Shown here one piece after another: positions 47,692 through 60,102 of a DNA stretch of 64,000 nt. The position numbers and the translations under genes are program-made. A model generated the notes under the pieces. That model saw only the letters and a list, made by a program, of their open reading frames with translations. It did no database searches and was not told the origin of the DNA. Numbering within the stretch: the first letter of the stretch is position 1; each line of letters opens with the position of its first letter. This stretch comes from Nemertoderma westbladi. Taxonomy: Eukaryota > Xenacoelomorpha > Nemertodermatida > Nemertodermatidae. Where the stretch lies: positions 1-64,000 of the forward strand of contig JAUCBJ010000419.1 in the NCBI GenBank assembly GCA_032718475.1. The letters are read 5' to 3'.

Positions 47692-47855
47692 TCACTTTTC
47701 GGTCGGAATTTTATTGTATTAACATTTTATATAGACTGATAGAGTACTTTAGTATGAATAATTTATATTTTTTGAAATGTAACCTATTGTTGTTCCGGCA
47801 AATAGGCCTACTAATTAGTTTAGTTTTGGTTAGATTCAGCCTTTCTGACAAGTCC
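47692..47855. repeat. Dispersed repeat, second copy of 20755-20950
   Basis: Shares CACTTTTCGGTCG, the TTTTATTGTATT tract and GTTTTGGTTAGATTCAGC in order with 20755-20950. Confidence 0.45.
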
Positions 47856-47953
47856 CTAAAAGGTGCCGCTAATAAGAATACTCCAGTATTGCAAAATACT
47901 GTACATCATATACTGTCATACCCCAGCCCAAGCCTTCTGCTGCTACAGTAGTT

Positions 47954-48082
47954 AGAGGTGAGTCATGAATGGTTCTGGGCTGAAATAGCCCCGAAATAGG
48001 TGGTACCTGTGTAGTGTATAAAATTTTGCAGCCAAGTCTGCAGTTGGCATAGTTTAACATCAGTATTACCATTCATGACTCA
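47954..48082. repeat. Short inverted repeat
   Basis: GTGAGTCATGAATGGT (left) and its reverse complement ACCATTCATGACTCAC (right) enclose about 97 bp. It could be a small MITE; no target duplication is evident. Confidence 0.65.
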
Positions 48083-48539
48083 CTCTATTACAAAACATAG
48101 AAGATTCGTGATCTTGGTTACAAGTTAGTTTATGTAGTACGGTACATCTCAGTACCTGTACCAATAAATAATATAATATTGCATCAGCCCCGGAAGTTTG
48201 GAAGAATAAATAATATGTGGGTAATATCTAGATGAGTCTGAGGGTAGATAATGAAATGGAACCAAATTTGGTAGTTTAGTAGTATCAGTATAATAATTAT
48301 AGACGCAATAACAATGTTTTGGCAAGCTGTATTTTTCGAGGTGTTTGTTATAATACATTTATAGGAAAGGATCTAGGGGTCTTAACCTCGAATGATAAGT
48401 TTATTTTACCGAAAATAACTTATCTTTTATTGGCGCAATTGTAGGACTAATCCCATCACATGCGTACTTTTTTTTAACTGGGTAGTGTACAAATTTAGGA
48501 ATCGCGTAATTTTTCTTGAAATTAATATATCATATCTCT

Positions 48540-48665
48540 CCAAACCACGTATGCGTTTCGACCTTACTGGGTCTCTTCAGCATGGTGTCGAATTCGAACC
48601 TGGGACCTCGAGGTGGAAGCCGAGACAACATCCACGAGGCCGAGGGGGTGGGTACACCATTTTGG
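48540..48665 (-). mobile_element. Possible tRNA-like SINE head
   Basis: On the minus strand CCTCGTGGATGTTGTC... is followed by GGTCCCAGGTTCGAATTC, which contains a B-box-like GGTTCGAAT. A-box-like sequence is weaker. The frame crossing it on the plus strand has no protein similarity that I recognise. Confidence 0.4.
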
Positions 48666-48869
48666 TCAAAAATATGTCGAAATTAGTTTTATGATCTTAT
48701 TACAGCATAATAAACGATTAAATGGTGTTTCCAAATCTGAAAACCGCTATTTAATAGCTCTTTTAGTTTTCAAGTTATAAGAATTTCCATTTAGGGAGAC
48801 CTATTGAAATTACTATTACTATGTATAATGAAAGGTCGATTATTTCCAAATATTTTTTTATGAAATACT

Positions 48870-49370
48870 ACTACTACTAAGTCGAGCAAACTCGGACAGT
48901 GGAAATGAGATCCTTCCAGGCTTCCCGATTCTCCATAGTTGTCGCAATTTCGTTTCTCCCAAGTTCAGTATCCCTTTCAAGTTGATCTATATATGTTATG
49001 GCCGGTCGTCCACGACTAAATGAGATCCTTCCAGGCTTCCCGATTCTCCATAGTTGTCGCAATTTCGTTTCTCCCAAGTTCAGTATCCCTTTCAAGTTGA
49101 TCTATATATGTTATGGCCGGTCGTCCACGACTACGCTTTCCATGAGTTGGTTGCCAGAAAAGTAGATCTGGTATGACCTCGTCTTTACTTCGCCAGCAGT
49201 GCCCACTGAATCTTAATCTGCGTTCACGGAGGGTGGTTGATACAGGTGGTATTGTACCATAAAGTTCGGCGTTTGTCATGTGTTGTCTCCAGCTGATGTT
49301 TAGGGCTGACCTTAGTAGTCTTGTATAGCAACCATCAATTCGTTGTTCAAGTGATTTAGTCAGTGTCCAG
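48870..49370 (-). mobile_element. LINE B 3' end with an internal tandem duplication
   Basis: The minus strand encodes [60 protein letters not shown] and ERDTELGRNEIATTMENREA, a LINE C-terminus. About 114 bp including the last of these is present twice in tandem (48904-49016 and 49018-49130), nearly identical. The element ends in a TAG-repeat tail (CTACTACTACTAAG at 48868). Confidence 0.85.
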
Positions 49371-50970
49371 CGTCAGCGTCCATTTACAGCGCCACCTAGC
49401 GGAGCGGTGCAGAATTATTTTCACAAAATTTCGCCTGATAGTTACGTTACCCCCATCTTTGCTATATCTTATAAAAAAAACTTTTATGTGATTAGATTCA
49501 AAACTGTAAAAGCCTTAGGGTTTTAAGCGTAACCAAGTTTTATAGCGAAAAATAAAATTTTTCTGACCTGTCATGTAGAATAGCATCTTCTTATTCCAAA
49601 TTATAGCCAAAACCAAACAATTTTGAAACGATGGGATTGATAAATCTACCCCCCCCCCCCCCCCCCCCCCCCTTAAAGTGCTGTAAGGTACCCTGGGCCT
49701 ATTGCAGTATTATTATACTTAAGTCTATGGAGAGGGGGGCATTCCGCGCGGGGGCATAATTCGCGTAGGACACCGGTTGACCGGTGTTTGAGTACTGTAG
49801 GGTTTACTGCCTCCTGATAACTCCTTTAAATTCAATAATAGTGTTTATAGTTGTTTTAAGGGCTCCTGAAATGTTACTCTAGTATTTTAAGGGCCCCTGC
49901 TAATTACGTGCAATATGGCATTTTGAAACCAGCTGATGGCGTTGCTAGATACCCTGTTTAAAACCAATTAGGAAATAGTGATTCTAATATAATAGTGCTG
50001 ATAGTAGTGATTCTAAGGTTGCGACCGAGACATGGATAAAGTCTCCTGAAGCAGTGTCACAGCCGTCTACTAACTAACACCAAGGTAGTTCGTTGAAAGT
50101 ATCGGACGTATATGAGCGGTACACTGAAAGTAATTCAGTAAGGTGATCTTCGACACCGAAAGAGCTTTACAGCTTTCTCCTGATAAATCTCTATCTCAAT
50201 AAATTTTGTTAATGAAGTGACGGCCAAAATTAATTGAAAAAATTTAATGGTGGAATTCTGTATATGAGAAGTGTAGGCGTGCAGGAAGGAATGGATGGTG
50301 ACTGAATTAGTTGGAAGAATTAGAGTTTATTTGGTTATTTTTCTAAAAAGCATTTAAAATAACTCGTATATTATCTGAAATACTATCTGAAGATACTTAT
50401 TAACAGGTTGCAACACTTAACAGGCAAAAGATACGTGGGGCACGGTAGGGGCTCGATTCAACAATGTTAATTATCAATTAGGGAAAGAAACACCTTTTAG
50501 GGGCTGCATGTTATTCTAATCAAAAAATAATGACAAGATTTAATATCAGATTTGTTTTCGTCCCAATCAACTATTTTATTCGAGTCCTCCTCATTTATAA
50601 AAAAAATATATAGCTGATAATAAAACACATTCGTTTGTGCAAAAGGGTAACGGTGTCGCGTAGTAACGGTGTACTGTAAAGTAATGAAAACTTTAATAAT
50701 AAATAGTCCGCCTTAAGGATATATTAATCGAATGCGAGTTGAGATACAATTCGGGGTTTGAGTTACGACCACATTTTCATTACTGGAACAGTTGAATTCC
50801 TATCCAATGCTGATCCCAACATAAATACAATACCAAATAGCAAAATCCACAAAATATAACCAAAAACAAATCGATTCGGGTAACAGATATTTATTGAGAT
50901 ACATACCGGTATATAACGTAACAGAAATAAATCATAAACCCCTCAAATTAACCTACACTAATTACTGTAC
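49371..50970. other. No assignable gene
   Basis: AT-rich sequence with a C22 run at 49651-49672. No coding or repeat feature beyond simple sequence was recognised. Confidence 0.4.
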
Positions 50971-50973
50971 AAT

Positions 50974-51494
50974 AGGCGCCGTCCATAAATGACGTCATGC
51001 TTTTTTTTTATCATTTTAGACCCCCCCCCCCCCGTCACAAACGATAACGAAATCACAGACCCCCCCCCCCCCCCCCCGTAATCGACTACGGTAGATTTAC
51101 GGTAGTCTACGGTAGTCCTAGCAATTTTACTACGATAGATTTAATAAAATTCCGAGTATTACTAGGGTGGGCCTGTTTATCCAGAACTGATATACTGACT
51201 TATCACACCGATTTCACACACAGTTGACTGGTTACGCTACTCTCTGCTACACTGCTGGCAGTGAGTAACTCAGTAACTAACAACAGACGTGCCGAGCCGA
51301 CATAGTGCAGCACCTACTACAGTAGCTTGTAGGTTGCTACGTTGGTACATACAGTGTGCAGTACAGCTGCGGATAGCCTAAATAGAATGGTCAATGTGAC
51401 ATCACAAAACGGATGACACTTCCTCCCTTGAGACAATTTGTCACAAAATGTCTGACCCCTCCCCCCTACGCTGCGTGACGTCATTTATGTACAT
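50974..51494. mobile_element. MITE with GACGTCA-containing ends
   Basis: The left end reads GGCGCCGTCCATAAATGACG TCATG and the right end TGACGTCATTTATGTAC, an imperfect inverted repeat. Both ends are followed inwards by C-rich runs (left C13 and C17, right CCCCTCCCCCCTACG). Similar CGTCCATAAATGACGTCA ends occur on DNA-transposon MITEs in many animals. Confidence 0.6.
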
Positions 51495-52575
51495 TATTTG
51501 CTTTAGCTTTAAACACAACAAGGAATTGTATGTGACCGAAAAATACACAAAATTATTCTTGTGAGTAGTTTATAGTATATTATAAATTTCTTACCTCAAA
51601 AAGAAAAGATCAGCTGTATAGCCATTCATTCATTCATTACATTGTATCACAATCTATTGTATCACAATGAATAGCACAGTGGTTCCTATTTTGAAATTAA
51701 TTATTTAGTTAGCTACAACACAGTACACATATTATAAAAAAAAGAAAAGAAACAATATCACAATGGTGTTTCCTAATTCATTATAAAAATGTATGTTTAT
51801 CAATTTCCACACTGATAAACGTATTGCAGGTAGTATACCTGTGTGTATTGTTTGTGCACCAGTTTATTAGTTACTGATAAATAAATAATTGATACTATCG
51901 AATTCAAAAAAAGGCAATATCAGCAGGTAATGTCAAACTACGAGCTCGACTAGCTACAAATTAGTGTTTAAACGGGATCAGACTTTTCGGGATTTCCGGG
52001 ATCGGGACCGGGATTATCACTCTCGGGATTGGGACCGTTTTTCGGGATCGGGAGTGCAATTTTGGATTAAATTCCTTAAAGTTATTAGTATATGGGGCGG
52101 GTTTTGGGTAACATTCACTTTATCTTACACTTCTGAAATATTTGTAAGACAAAGTCATATTAAAAATTATCTTGCAATTTATAATGGATGGTTTACTGAC
52201 ATAAAAGTTCGATATAATCAAAGCATTTATCAAATATTAAACAAATGTATATACTTAACTATATTTACTTCGGGAACCCGTTTAAACACTAACTACAAAA
52301 CAAATATAACAACCTGCCAAATATATACACCTTTAATTCTCACTTACACTAAACAAACACGCAAGTAATAATTAAAATATATGGCAAACCAAATAAAATA
52401 AACTATATAATTAACAAAATTATTATAATATGAATAGAGTTGGGTGAGACATGTCAATGGCGGTGTAAGTAGCGAGTTCTTTCCTTTGTCTAACGTGGTG
52501 CTTGGAGTGCTTGGGTAAGTAACGTAAAGTATGTATTTGTATCCCACACTGTTTATAATTTGCTTTATGCAAATT
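51495..52575. other. No assignable gene
   Basis: AT-rich. An open frame at 51964-52368 starts in a small CGGGATCGGGAC-type repeat and continues without recognisable motif; I do not regard it as a gene. Confidence 0.4.
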
Positions 52576-52589
52576 GGAATATAGGACCA

Positions 52590-53418
52590 ACAGGCACCGC
52601 ACTCACACCAACATACACCACACTCACACCAACAGACACCACACTCACACCAACAGACAACACACCCACGCCAACAGGCACCACATACACACCAACTACA
52701 CTCACACTAACTAGACACCTCATTCACACCAACGGACACCACACTCATACCCACATACATCTCACTCACACCAACAGGCACCTCACAAACACCGGCGTAA
52801 ACTACACTCACACCAACAGACACCACTCACACCAACAGAAACTACACTCACACTAACTGACACCTCACTCAAACCAACGGACATTTCACTCACACCAACA
52901 GGCACCCCACCCACGCCAACAGGCACCCCATTCACACCCACCAACAGACACCCCACCCACGCCAACAGGTACCACATACATACCAACAGACATCCCACTC
53001 ACACCCACTAACAGACACCCCACCCACGCCAACAAACACCCCACTCACACCAACAGACACCCCACCCACGCCAACAGGCACCACATACACACCAACTACA
53101 CTCACACTAACTGACACCTCATTCACACCAACGGACACCACACTCATACCCACATACATCTCACTCACACCAACAGACACCACACTCACACCAACAGACA
53201 CCACACTCACACCAACAGACACCTCAACCCAAACCCACAGACATCTCACTCACACCAACAGACACCTCACTCACACCACACTCATACCAACAGGTACATC
53301 ACTCACACCCACAGACATCTCACTCACACCAACAGACGCCATACACACCAACAGACACCACACTCACACCAACAGATACTACACTCACACCAACAGACAC
53401 CATACACACCAACTACAA
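52590..53418. repeat. Degenerate 24-bp CA-rich minisatellite
   Basis: Units on the pattern CACACCAACAGACACCACACT with many substitutions (ACGCCAACAGGCACC, CATACCCACATACATCT), arranged in higher-order blocks. Two blocks share the order GCCAACAGGCACCACATACAC, then ACTACACTCACACTAACT. No neighbouring exon border matches the unit. Confidence 0.9.
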
Positions 53419-53600
53419 ATAAGGGGGTGCTCTAAAATAATGCGGTGCTCATTGACAATTATGTTACGAAACCACAATTATGTTTTATAAGATATATAGC
53501 TCGATATTTAGCACAACCCCATAATTTTTAGCCACTAATCATTTTCAGTTTAATAGAAGGAGCGGAGCAGCCATTGCAATCGCAAATAAACAACGACCCT

Positions 53601-54103
53601 TATGATGCCACTCTCCCACGAATGATGCCACTCTCCCACGAATGATGCCACTCTCCCACGAATGATGCCACTCTCCCACGAATGATGCCACTCTCCCACG
53701 AATGATGCCACTCTCCCACGAATGATGCCACTCTCCCACGAATGATGCCACTCTCCCACGAATGATGCCACTCTCCCACGAATGATGCCACTCTCCCACG
53801 AATGATGCCACTCTCCCACGAATGATGCCACTCTCCCACGAATGATGCCACTCTCCCACGAATGATGCCACTCTCCCACGAATGATGCCACTCTCCCACG
53901 AATGATGCCACTCTCCCACGAATGATGCCACTCTCCCACGAATGATGCCACTCTCCCACGAATGATGCCACTCTCCCACGAATGATGCCACTCTCCCACG
54001 AATCCCACGAATCTCCCACGAATGATGCCACTCTCCCACGAATCCCACGAATCTCCCACGAATGATGCCACTCTCCCACGAATCCCACGAATCTCCCAGG
54101 AAT
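53601..54103. repeat. 20-bp minisatellite, nearly perfect
   Basis: About twenty consecutive identical units AATGATGCCACTCTCCCACG, followed by units mixed with the derivative AATCCCACGAATCTCCCACG. Long open frames on the minus strand are repeat artefacts. The array lies about 430 bp downstream of the TALPID3 stop codon. Confidence 0.95.
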
Positions 54104-54534
54104 CGTCCCATTAAACCACTTTCTATTCATATTGACTACCTTATTATTCACGCAACAAAATAACTGTACTAATTTCTAACCATCTAAAATGTGCAATAAA
54201 AACAATCAGCAAACAAGGACTTTAATTATCTATAGGTGTAATATTAGGTGACGCGCTTTCTCATTTTTTCCATTTCTGAACAAAACCATAATATTACACC
54301 TTTAATTACAGTTGCATTAACAGCTCAACTCCAATTCATTTACTAATTATCTATAGCTGTTCTCGACGCCCAGCAAACCTTCCGCACACCAAGCGCAACG
54401 CACCAATAATCAGCAGGAATAGTGGCTCACATATAAAAATAATATTAATCTGTGCATAGAAATGTAATGGATTAAATAATAAGAATTGTCTATCGATTTT
54501 ATAAAAATAAAAATGAAAAATATAATTAATGTGG

Positions 54535-57500
54535 CTAATAATTGTGTAAGGAGATATCCGAGACCTCGCTGTCGGTGTCTGCAGCTCGACTGGTCAGGTC
54601 GCTTGCGCTGGGGATGATGATGTTGAGAGCTGGTTGCCCGTGGGTCTCGGTGTCGCCACCGGAGTCGGATGTCATCCGCAGCGGCGTCGGGAGTGTCTCA
54701 CTCTGCGTGTAGCTATAGCGACCGAACGAGTCTCGCGAACTACGCAGCTCACGGGAACTACGGAGCTCACGGGAACTACGCAGCTCACGAGAACTACGCA
54801 GCTCCCGCGAACTACGCAGCTCGCGGGAACTCTTTCCGAACTCTCGAGAACTTCTTACAACCTCCCGCGAACTCCTACCGAACTCCTGGGAGCTGATCAG
54901 ATCGGCGGACCGCGGCAACCCGTAGAGACGTAGATCCTCCTCGATCGGACCTCTACCGGAGGGCGGGACGCCACCGTTAGGAGGCGCTGTGCCGCTAGGG
55001 GGCGCAGTGGCGTCGACCACTACTGTTGCTGGTGCGACCTGTATGAGGGTGGCCGGTTGAGCGGCGGTTCTACCGCCAGTAGGGGGCGCCACCTCCCCGT
55101 AGGACCAGTCCTCATCGTCCGGCGGATAAACCCCGGAGCGAGGTACCGGGGCCGGTTCGCGCGGCCGACGCGACTTCCGTTGTCGCATCTCGAGGAGCGC
55201 CTCGTTAATGGGATCGTCGTAACCCGCGGCCTCCTCGATGTCGGCCGCATCCGCCATCGTGTTATTGGCGAATTCGTCGAAGTACAACCGGACGCCCGGT
55301 CCCCCTGGCAACCGGACGCCCCGTCCCCCGGGCAACCGGAATTCCCCCTCGCTCCTTAGCAACTCCGTCGGTATGACAACCTCCCCCTCCGATATTCCCA
55401 CGTCCGGACTGTCCGTCGACGGAGTGCTCACCTGTTCCGTCGACGTCGAGGGAGTCGATAACGATTTAATGAACGGGGGATCGATGCTCGGGGGATCGAT
55501 GCTCGGGGGATCGATGCTCGGGGTTCGGTGTTGGACACGCGGTTGGGGGGTTTCCGTCGGTACCGGTACCGGTGTCGGTACCGGTGTCGGTACCTGCACC
55601 GGTGTTGGTGTCGGTACCGGTGAAGGCTCTCTTCGCGTCGGGATCGTCTCCACTGTTGGCGTCGGAGTTGGAGCCGGACTCGGAACTGGCGTTACTTCCG
55701 GGGTCGTCGGAAGGTCGACAACCTCTACCGAGTCGACCGGAAGTATCCCGGACGTGTCCGGGGTGCGTTCTAGAACGAAATAGTCGACTGGAGAGGCTGG
55801 CGGCGGTAGTTCGGGTGGTGGAGGGGGTAGCGGTTGTACGGGATGGATAGGTTGCTGGGGAAACGGAGTGGTTGCCGTGGCTACATCGACGGTGGACCGA
55901 TGGGAGGGGGGAGACGGGAGTGCAGGAGGCGAGAGAGGGGGAGTCGGGGGATGAGGGGGTTGGGGGGACTGGGGGGGTTGTGTGGGAGCTGGGGAGGCCG
56001 CTGGGGGGCGCACACTCTGGGCCAGGACCTCCCGTATCAACTCACCCAGCACCGATTCCGTCGCTTCGCCAACCAACCCGGGGTCTACGGTCGGCATCGG
56101 AGTGGCGCCCCCTACCGGGGCCGACGGGTACATCCGACTAATAATCCGCGCCATCAGCTCAGCTTCTATCCAATCAACCGCCTTGTTTTCCACCGCTTGT
56201 CTATCCGACCAATCAGCTCTCAGCACATCGCTGGAGGGCCCGTCCCGACGTCGGATCGACTTCCACTCCCCGGAGTCAGTGGTTCGTCGTTCCGGAGCTC
56301 CCGGGAGCGACACGGGAGCTCCCGACTCCTCCTCGAAGCTCTCCGCCCCGTAACTCTCCTCGTCTCGGTCGGAAACCCGGATGTATTCCGGGCTGCTTAG
56401 CAACGGCTCATTGGGTATCTCGACCTGGGGGAGCGTCTGTTTGGAGAGGAGCGGTTTACTGGGCGGGAGGGGGCGGTCCTCGACCGGGGCTTCGACGACC
56501 TTCTCGAGACGAACCTGGGCGCCGTGGTGGGGGAGAGTGATGGTAACCGGGACGACGGAGGAGGGTTGCTGCGTGGGGGGACCGAGGGGGACGGCCTGGT
56601 AGGGGAAGAATACAGTGGGAGGAAGAGGGGGGGCGACGGAACAAGGGGGGACGGAACGCGGGGGGACGGAACGCGGGGGGACGGAACGGGGGACTGGTTG
56701 ACGGGGAGAACGTTCCACTCGTACCGGGCGTTCCATCGGCGCGAAACGTTCCACGCGTGAGGAACGAGGTTTACCTGTCGGTTTAACCGACTTCTTTGCC
56801 GCCTTCCCGTAGACCTGCTCTAGGTATTCCTGGGATGGCTGTTTGGTTGGGCCGACGACCGGTTTCGCCACCCCAACCGGTCTACGCGGCTGGTACAACC
56901 TCCCCTTGGGACCGCGCTTCCGCTCCGGGGAGAACGGTTTCCCGGGGAGCTCGTGGACCAACTCCGCCTCGATCTCGGAGCTGAGGTGTCCGATAAGGTC
57001 GCCCACGATTCCCTTGAGTCGTATCCGTTCGGCGGCGACCGAATCGTACGGGATCGCGTCGACGTTCGCGTACAGATCGGCGTCGCGACGCCCCTTGCAA
57101 ACCGCCTCCAGGTTGGCCTCGAGATGGGAGTGGACCCGGTCTACAGCCTGGACGCGTTGCTGCAGTAACTCGAGGCTGGGTAGATCCGGGGGCAGACGGT
57201 GCTGCAATCTGATTGGTTGATCTTCAGTCGAGGAAGGATACTCAGACACCAGAGTGGGGCCCTTTAGCGTAGACTTTATGTATTTATCGAGTATCTCCTG
57301 TTTGGTCTCGGCGTATTGACCAATAAGCGTACGTTTGGTCGGTAACCCGGTAGGATGTTCTCCTTCTAGGAATTCTCGCATTTCGGTACGCAGATTCTGC
57401 AGGTCTCGCACCAGATCGGTGGCTTCTTTAGTAGCAGGACTGAAGTTGGCAGAGCCGGGTGTATATCTGGCGCTCACGGGGCTGTACCTAGCGGTCACAG

Positions 57501-60007
57501 GGCTGTTGTACAAAGGCGTTCCTGAAAGCGAAATATGATTCCCGTTTAAAAATAAATTGTATTTCTTACACAAAAAGGAGGATATATAGAGCGCAATTAG
57601 AATAAGCGTTAGAAATTTCAGTTTTACTGTACCGGTACCCAAAAAATGAAAAAATAGGAATAGGATAATAAAAAAAGGGAAACCAATTTATTATAGTTTC
57701 TTTTAAATATGTACGGGTACGGGCACGCCTCTAATCTTGGCTAAGTGATTTATTGTTGTTTTAGGTCAGGCAGTTCAGGCAGGTGCAGACGTGAACCTCA
57801 CCCTACAACCTCCTACCTCACCCTCACCCTCAAGCACCCTCAAGCTACAACTAACCCTCATCTTGATGGCAGAGAAACTAGTGAATATAATAAACGGACT
57901 GTCTTCTAATAGTATAGTAGGCCTAATAGGCTTAATAATAATAGTGTTATACGACAGGATTAGTAGCCAAAAAAAGTACCGGTAATGTTTTTCGATAAGA
58001 AAAATATCGGAAATAATTTATTGTTTGTCACTAATTAATTTGACTAAAATTATAAATGATTGTAAAAAAAAGCTCAATGAAATTGTTACTGTACATATTT
58101 AGAATCCCTGCAGTTGCAACGTAAGCTATCTAAATATATATTAAATAATATTGATGCAAATGTGTAGAATAGCCGCCATGATGGAAACGAAGGGTGCGAT
58201 TTGATGATTTTAAATCGCTAATAAATAATTATAAGGCAAAGTTAAAAATTCTAACTTCGTATAAATGGATGGTGAGAAAATGACAACTATATTGTACTGG
58301 TCCATGTTGTTTTTGTATTTTCAAAACACATCACATAGGCCGATTTCAACCATGTAAACAATAAACAGAATTTATAATTATAATTTATTATACATTTCTT
58401 AGTCTGGGTTTCGGAGTCATTGCGTGTTACATTCCGTTGGACATAGAGTTGAAAAATGAAGCGTCACGCGTCACCGTCTATTTCAAAGTTTCTATCAAAT
58501 AACACTGATTTTCGCGGTCCATGGACCAACATTGAGAAAAACCTGGTGAAGAATATATATTATTCTTCGAAGATGTGAAGAATACATATATGCATAGCTG
58601 CATAGAAAATAAAGAAATTCCCCAAACGAAATCTATGAGGGCACTGAGAAATACATCAAAAACCGTAAGAAAATATCGAAAAAAGGAGCGCAGTTAAGAA
58701 TCAGAAACAGTTTTATTTGTTTAAAAATAAAAATAATTACCTGGAGATTTATCCGTGTTTAGGATTTGTTTCAACAGAATTCCACCTTCTGATTGTTTAC
58801 TCTTCCCAGTCTTCTTCTGTGTCCCTCCCACCTTACCGGTCCCGCCCATCGGGTGCGGCTGCGGGGGGCCCTGTCTTGGCGCCGGTGTCTCTAGCACCGA
58901 TCCACGAGTCGTCCTCGTCGCCTTGGGGTTCCTCGACGACTCGCAACTAACGATAAACCGGGGCGGCGAATCCGGGAAGGAGAGATTCAACTCGGGGTCC
59001 GTAGTTAACGACGCACTGCGCGGCGTGGGCACGGACACCGCTCCCATAACCCGCTCGAGTCGCTCCAATCGACTCGCTAGCTCGCTGGACTCCCCGGTGA
59101 CGCCCAAATCCCCCAACCTCGCGGACAGCGCGGATATCTGCGTCTCGAGTTCCCGATGGATCGAGAAGAAGGGGGTGGTCGCGGCGACGGCAGCTACAGC
59201 TGCTGCTGCCGCGGTTACGGAACGATCATCACCGGTGTAATCACCTCCATCGGAACGGACCCCCAAGGAATGCCCATCGCCGAGGTACTTCGGATAAACA
59301 ACTTGTTTTATAGGAACGTTTTTCGAAAGGTTCTGGCTGTTTAGTTTTTTTATTAGAGACCGTTCCTTATCTGTGAGTTGCGTGGATTTTATTTGCAGCT
59401 TAGAATTACTTACAGGTTTCTCCACCACCAGCGGCGGTTCAACTTCCCGCTGCAACTTTCCGTTACGGACAGCGGCGAGACGCGGGACGCAGATTCCGTT
59501 AACCAGCGTCTCCCCTGGGAACATTTCCACCGGATCTCCTTGACCACTCGCCCATAACTTCGGGGGAATCGGTTGTCTAGTTTTGTTGCCTTTATCTGAT
59601 AAAGAGGATTCGCTTCTGGAACTGGAAGACAAGTCGGTACTGTTGTTATACGCTAATATATCTATTATAGAAGTCGATTTATTGTCATCTGAACAGTAGG
59701 GGCTCCCCTTGAAATATTCGTTTGCATTATTTATGTTTGGAGACGCGACTTTGTCATCAACATGTTTATTCACTTTATCATTTACATTAAGGGGGCTGGT
59801 TGAGTTGATTAGAACCTGCGATGCAGTAGAAGATGGTTCCGAGGAACCATTTTGAGTCCCAGGATCCCCATCTTGATTGATGGAATCAAGAAATCCGTTA
59901 TTAAAATTCTTATCAATGTCATCGACAACGAATTTAACAGCTTTCGATGTAGCCTCGAGGAGGCTATTACTTGCAACTTCGAAAGGATTTTCCAAAATCT
60001 TCGCCAT
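54535..60007 (-). CDS. KIAA0586: TALPID3 (KIAA0586-like) centriolar protein, two exons
   Basis: Exon 1 60007-58741, exon 2 57521-54535 (stop); donor CCAG/GTAATT and acceptor TTTCAG join in phase (DKSP-G-TPLYNS): 4254 nt, 1417 residues. TALPID3 is a centriole distal-end protein needed for ciliogenesis and Hedgehog signalling. Order-conserved blocks support the identity: an Ala-rich stretch then a short coiled coil (FSIHRELETQISALSARLGD); ETPAPR; LLKQILNTD; the central coiled coil (VHSHLEANLEAVCKGRRDAD...IPYDSVAAERIRLKGIVGDL...SSEIEAEL); LEQVYGKA; WIEAELMARIISRMYP; a Pro-rich region; and ISEGEVVIP. The human protein is somewhat longer and split into many more exons. Exon 2 is unusually GC-rich for the window and has several coding minisatellites. 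The start is the ATG after an in-frame stop-containing region; an additional 5' exon cannot be excluded. The 95-bp gap to DPM2 suggests co-transcription or a tight promoter. Confidence 0.88.
54742..54850 (-). repeat. Coding repeat in TALPID3 C-terminal region
   Basis: Six consecutive units of 18 bp encode SSRELR with a final SSRD, preceded by related SSREVV and SSREFG units. Neighbouring coding repeats in the same exon include PPSID (about 55480-55515), PTPVPTPVPV (55555-55620) and PPRSV (56640-56690). Confidence 0.9.
57522..58740 (-). other. TALPID3 intron
   Basis: A 1.2-kb intron, AT-rich, containing no recognisable coding sequence or repeat array. Unlike four other introns in the window it does not begin with copies of its own donor. 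Confidence 0.7.
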
Positions 60008-60102
60008 TTTATATATACCTGTCAGCCTGTACTATAAATATTCACTTTATTTTCTGAATCATTGAATTCATACCGGTTGCCGGTACCGCGTAATCTACTG
60101 AA

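Noticed and set aside
52590-53418. Fifth splice-junction minisatellite (the minus strand contains GGTGTGAGTG)
   Set aside because: GTGAGT occurs in the unit, but no exon with a matching end was found next to the array.
53545-54151. Three overlapping minus-strand frames of 173-188 codons encoding SWESGIIRGRVASFVGEWHH-type repeats
   Set aside because: All three frames of a 20-bp repeat are open because the unit has no stop on that strand; no start context, splice site or domain supports a gene.
54634-57220. Plus-strand open frames opposite TALPID3
   Set aside because: GC-rich codon usage of the minus-strand gene opens antisense frames; none has recognisable motifs.
57522-57642. TALPID3 exon 2 starting at the upstream in-frame start (MGTGTVKLKF, with a hydrophobic stretch like a signal peptide)
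   Set aside because: This part lies before a good acceptor (CTTTCAG) that joins in phase with exon 1; the hydrophobic stretch is intronic.
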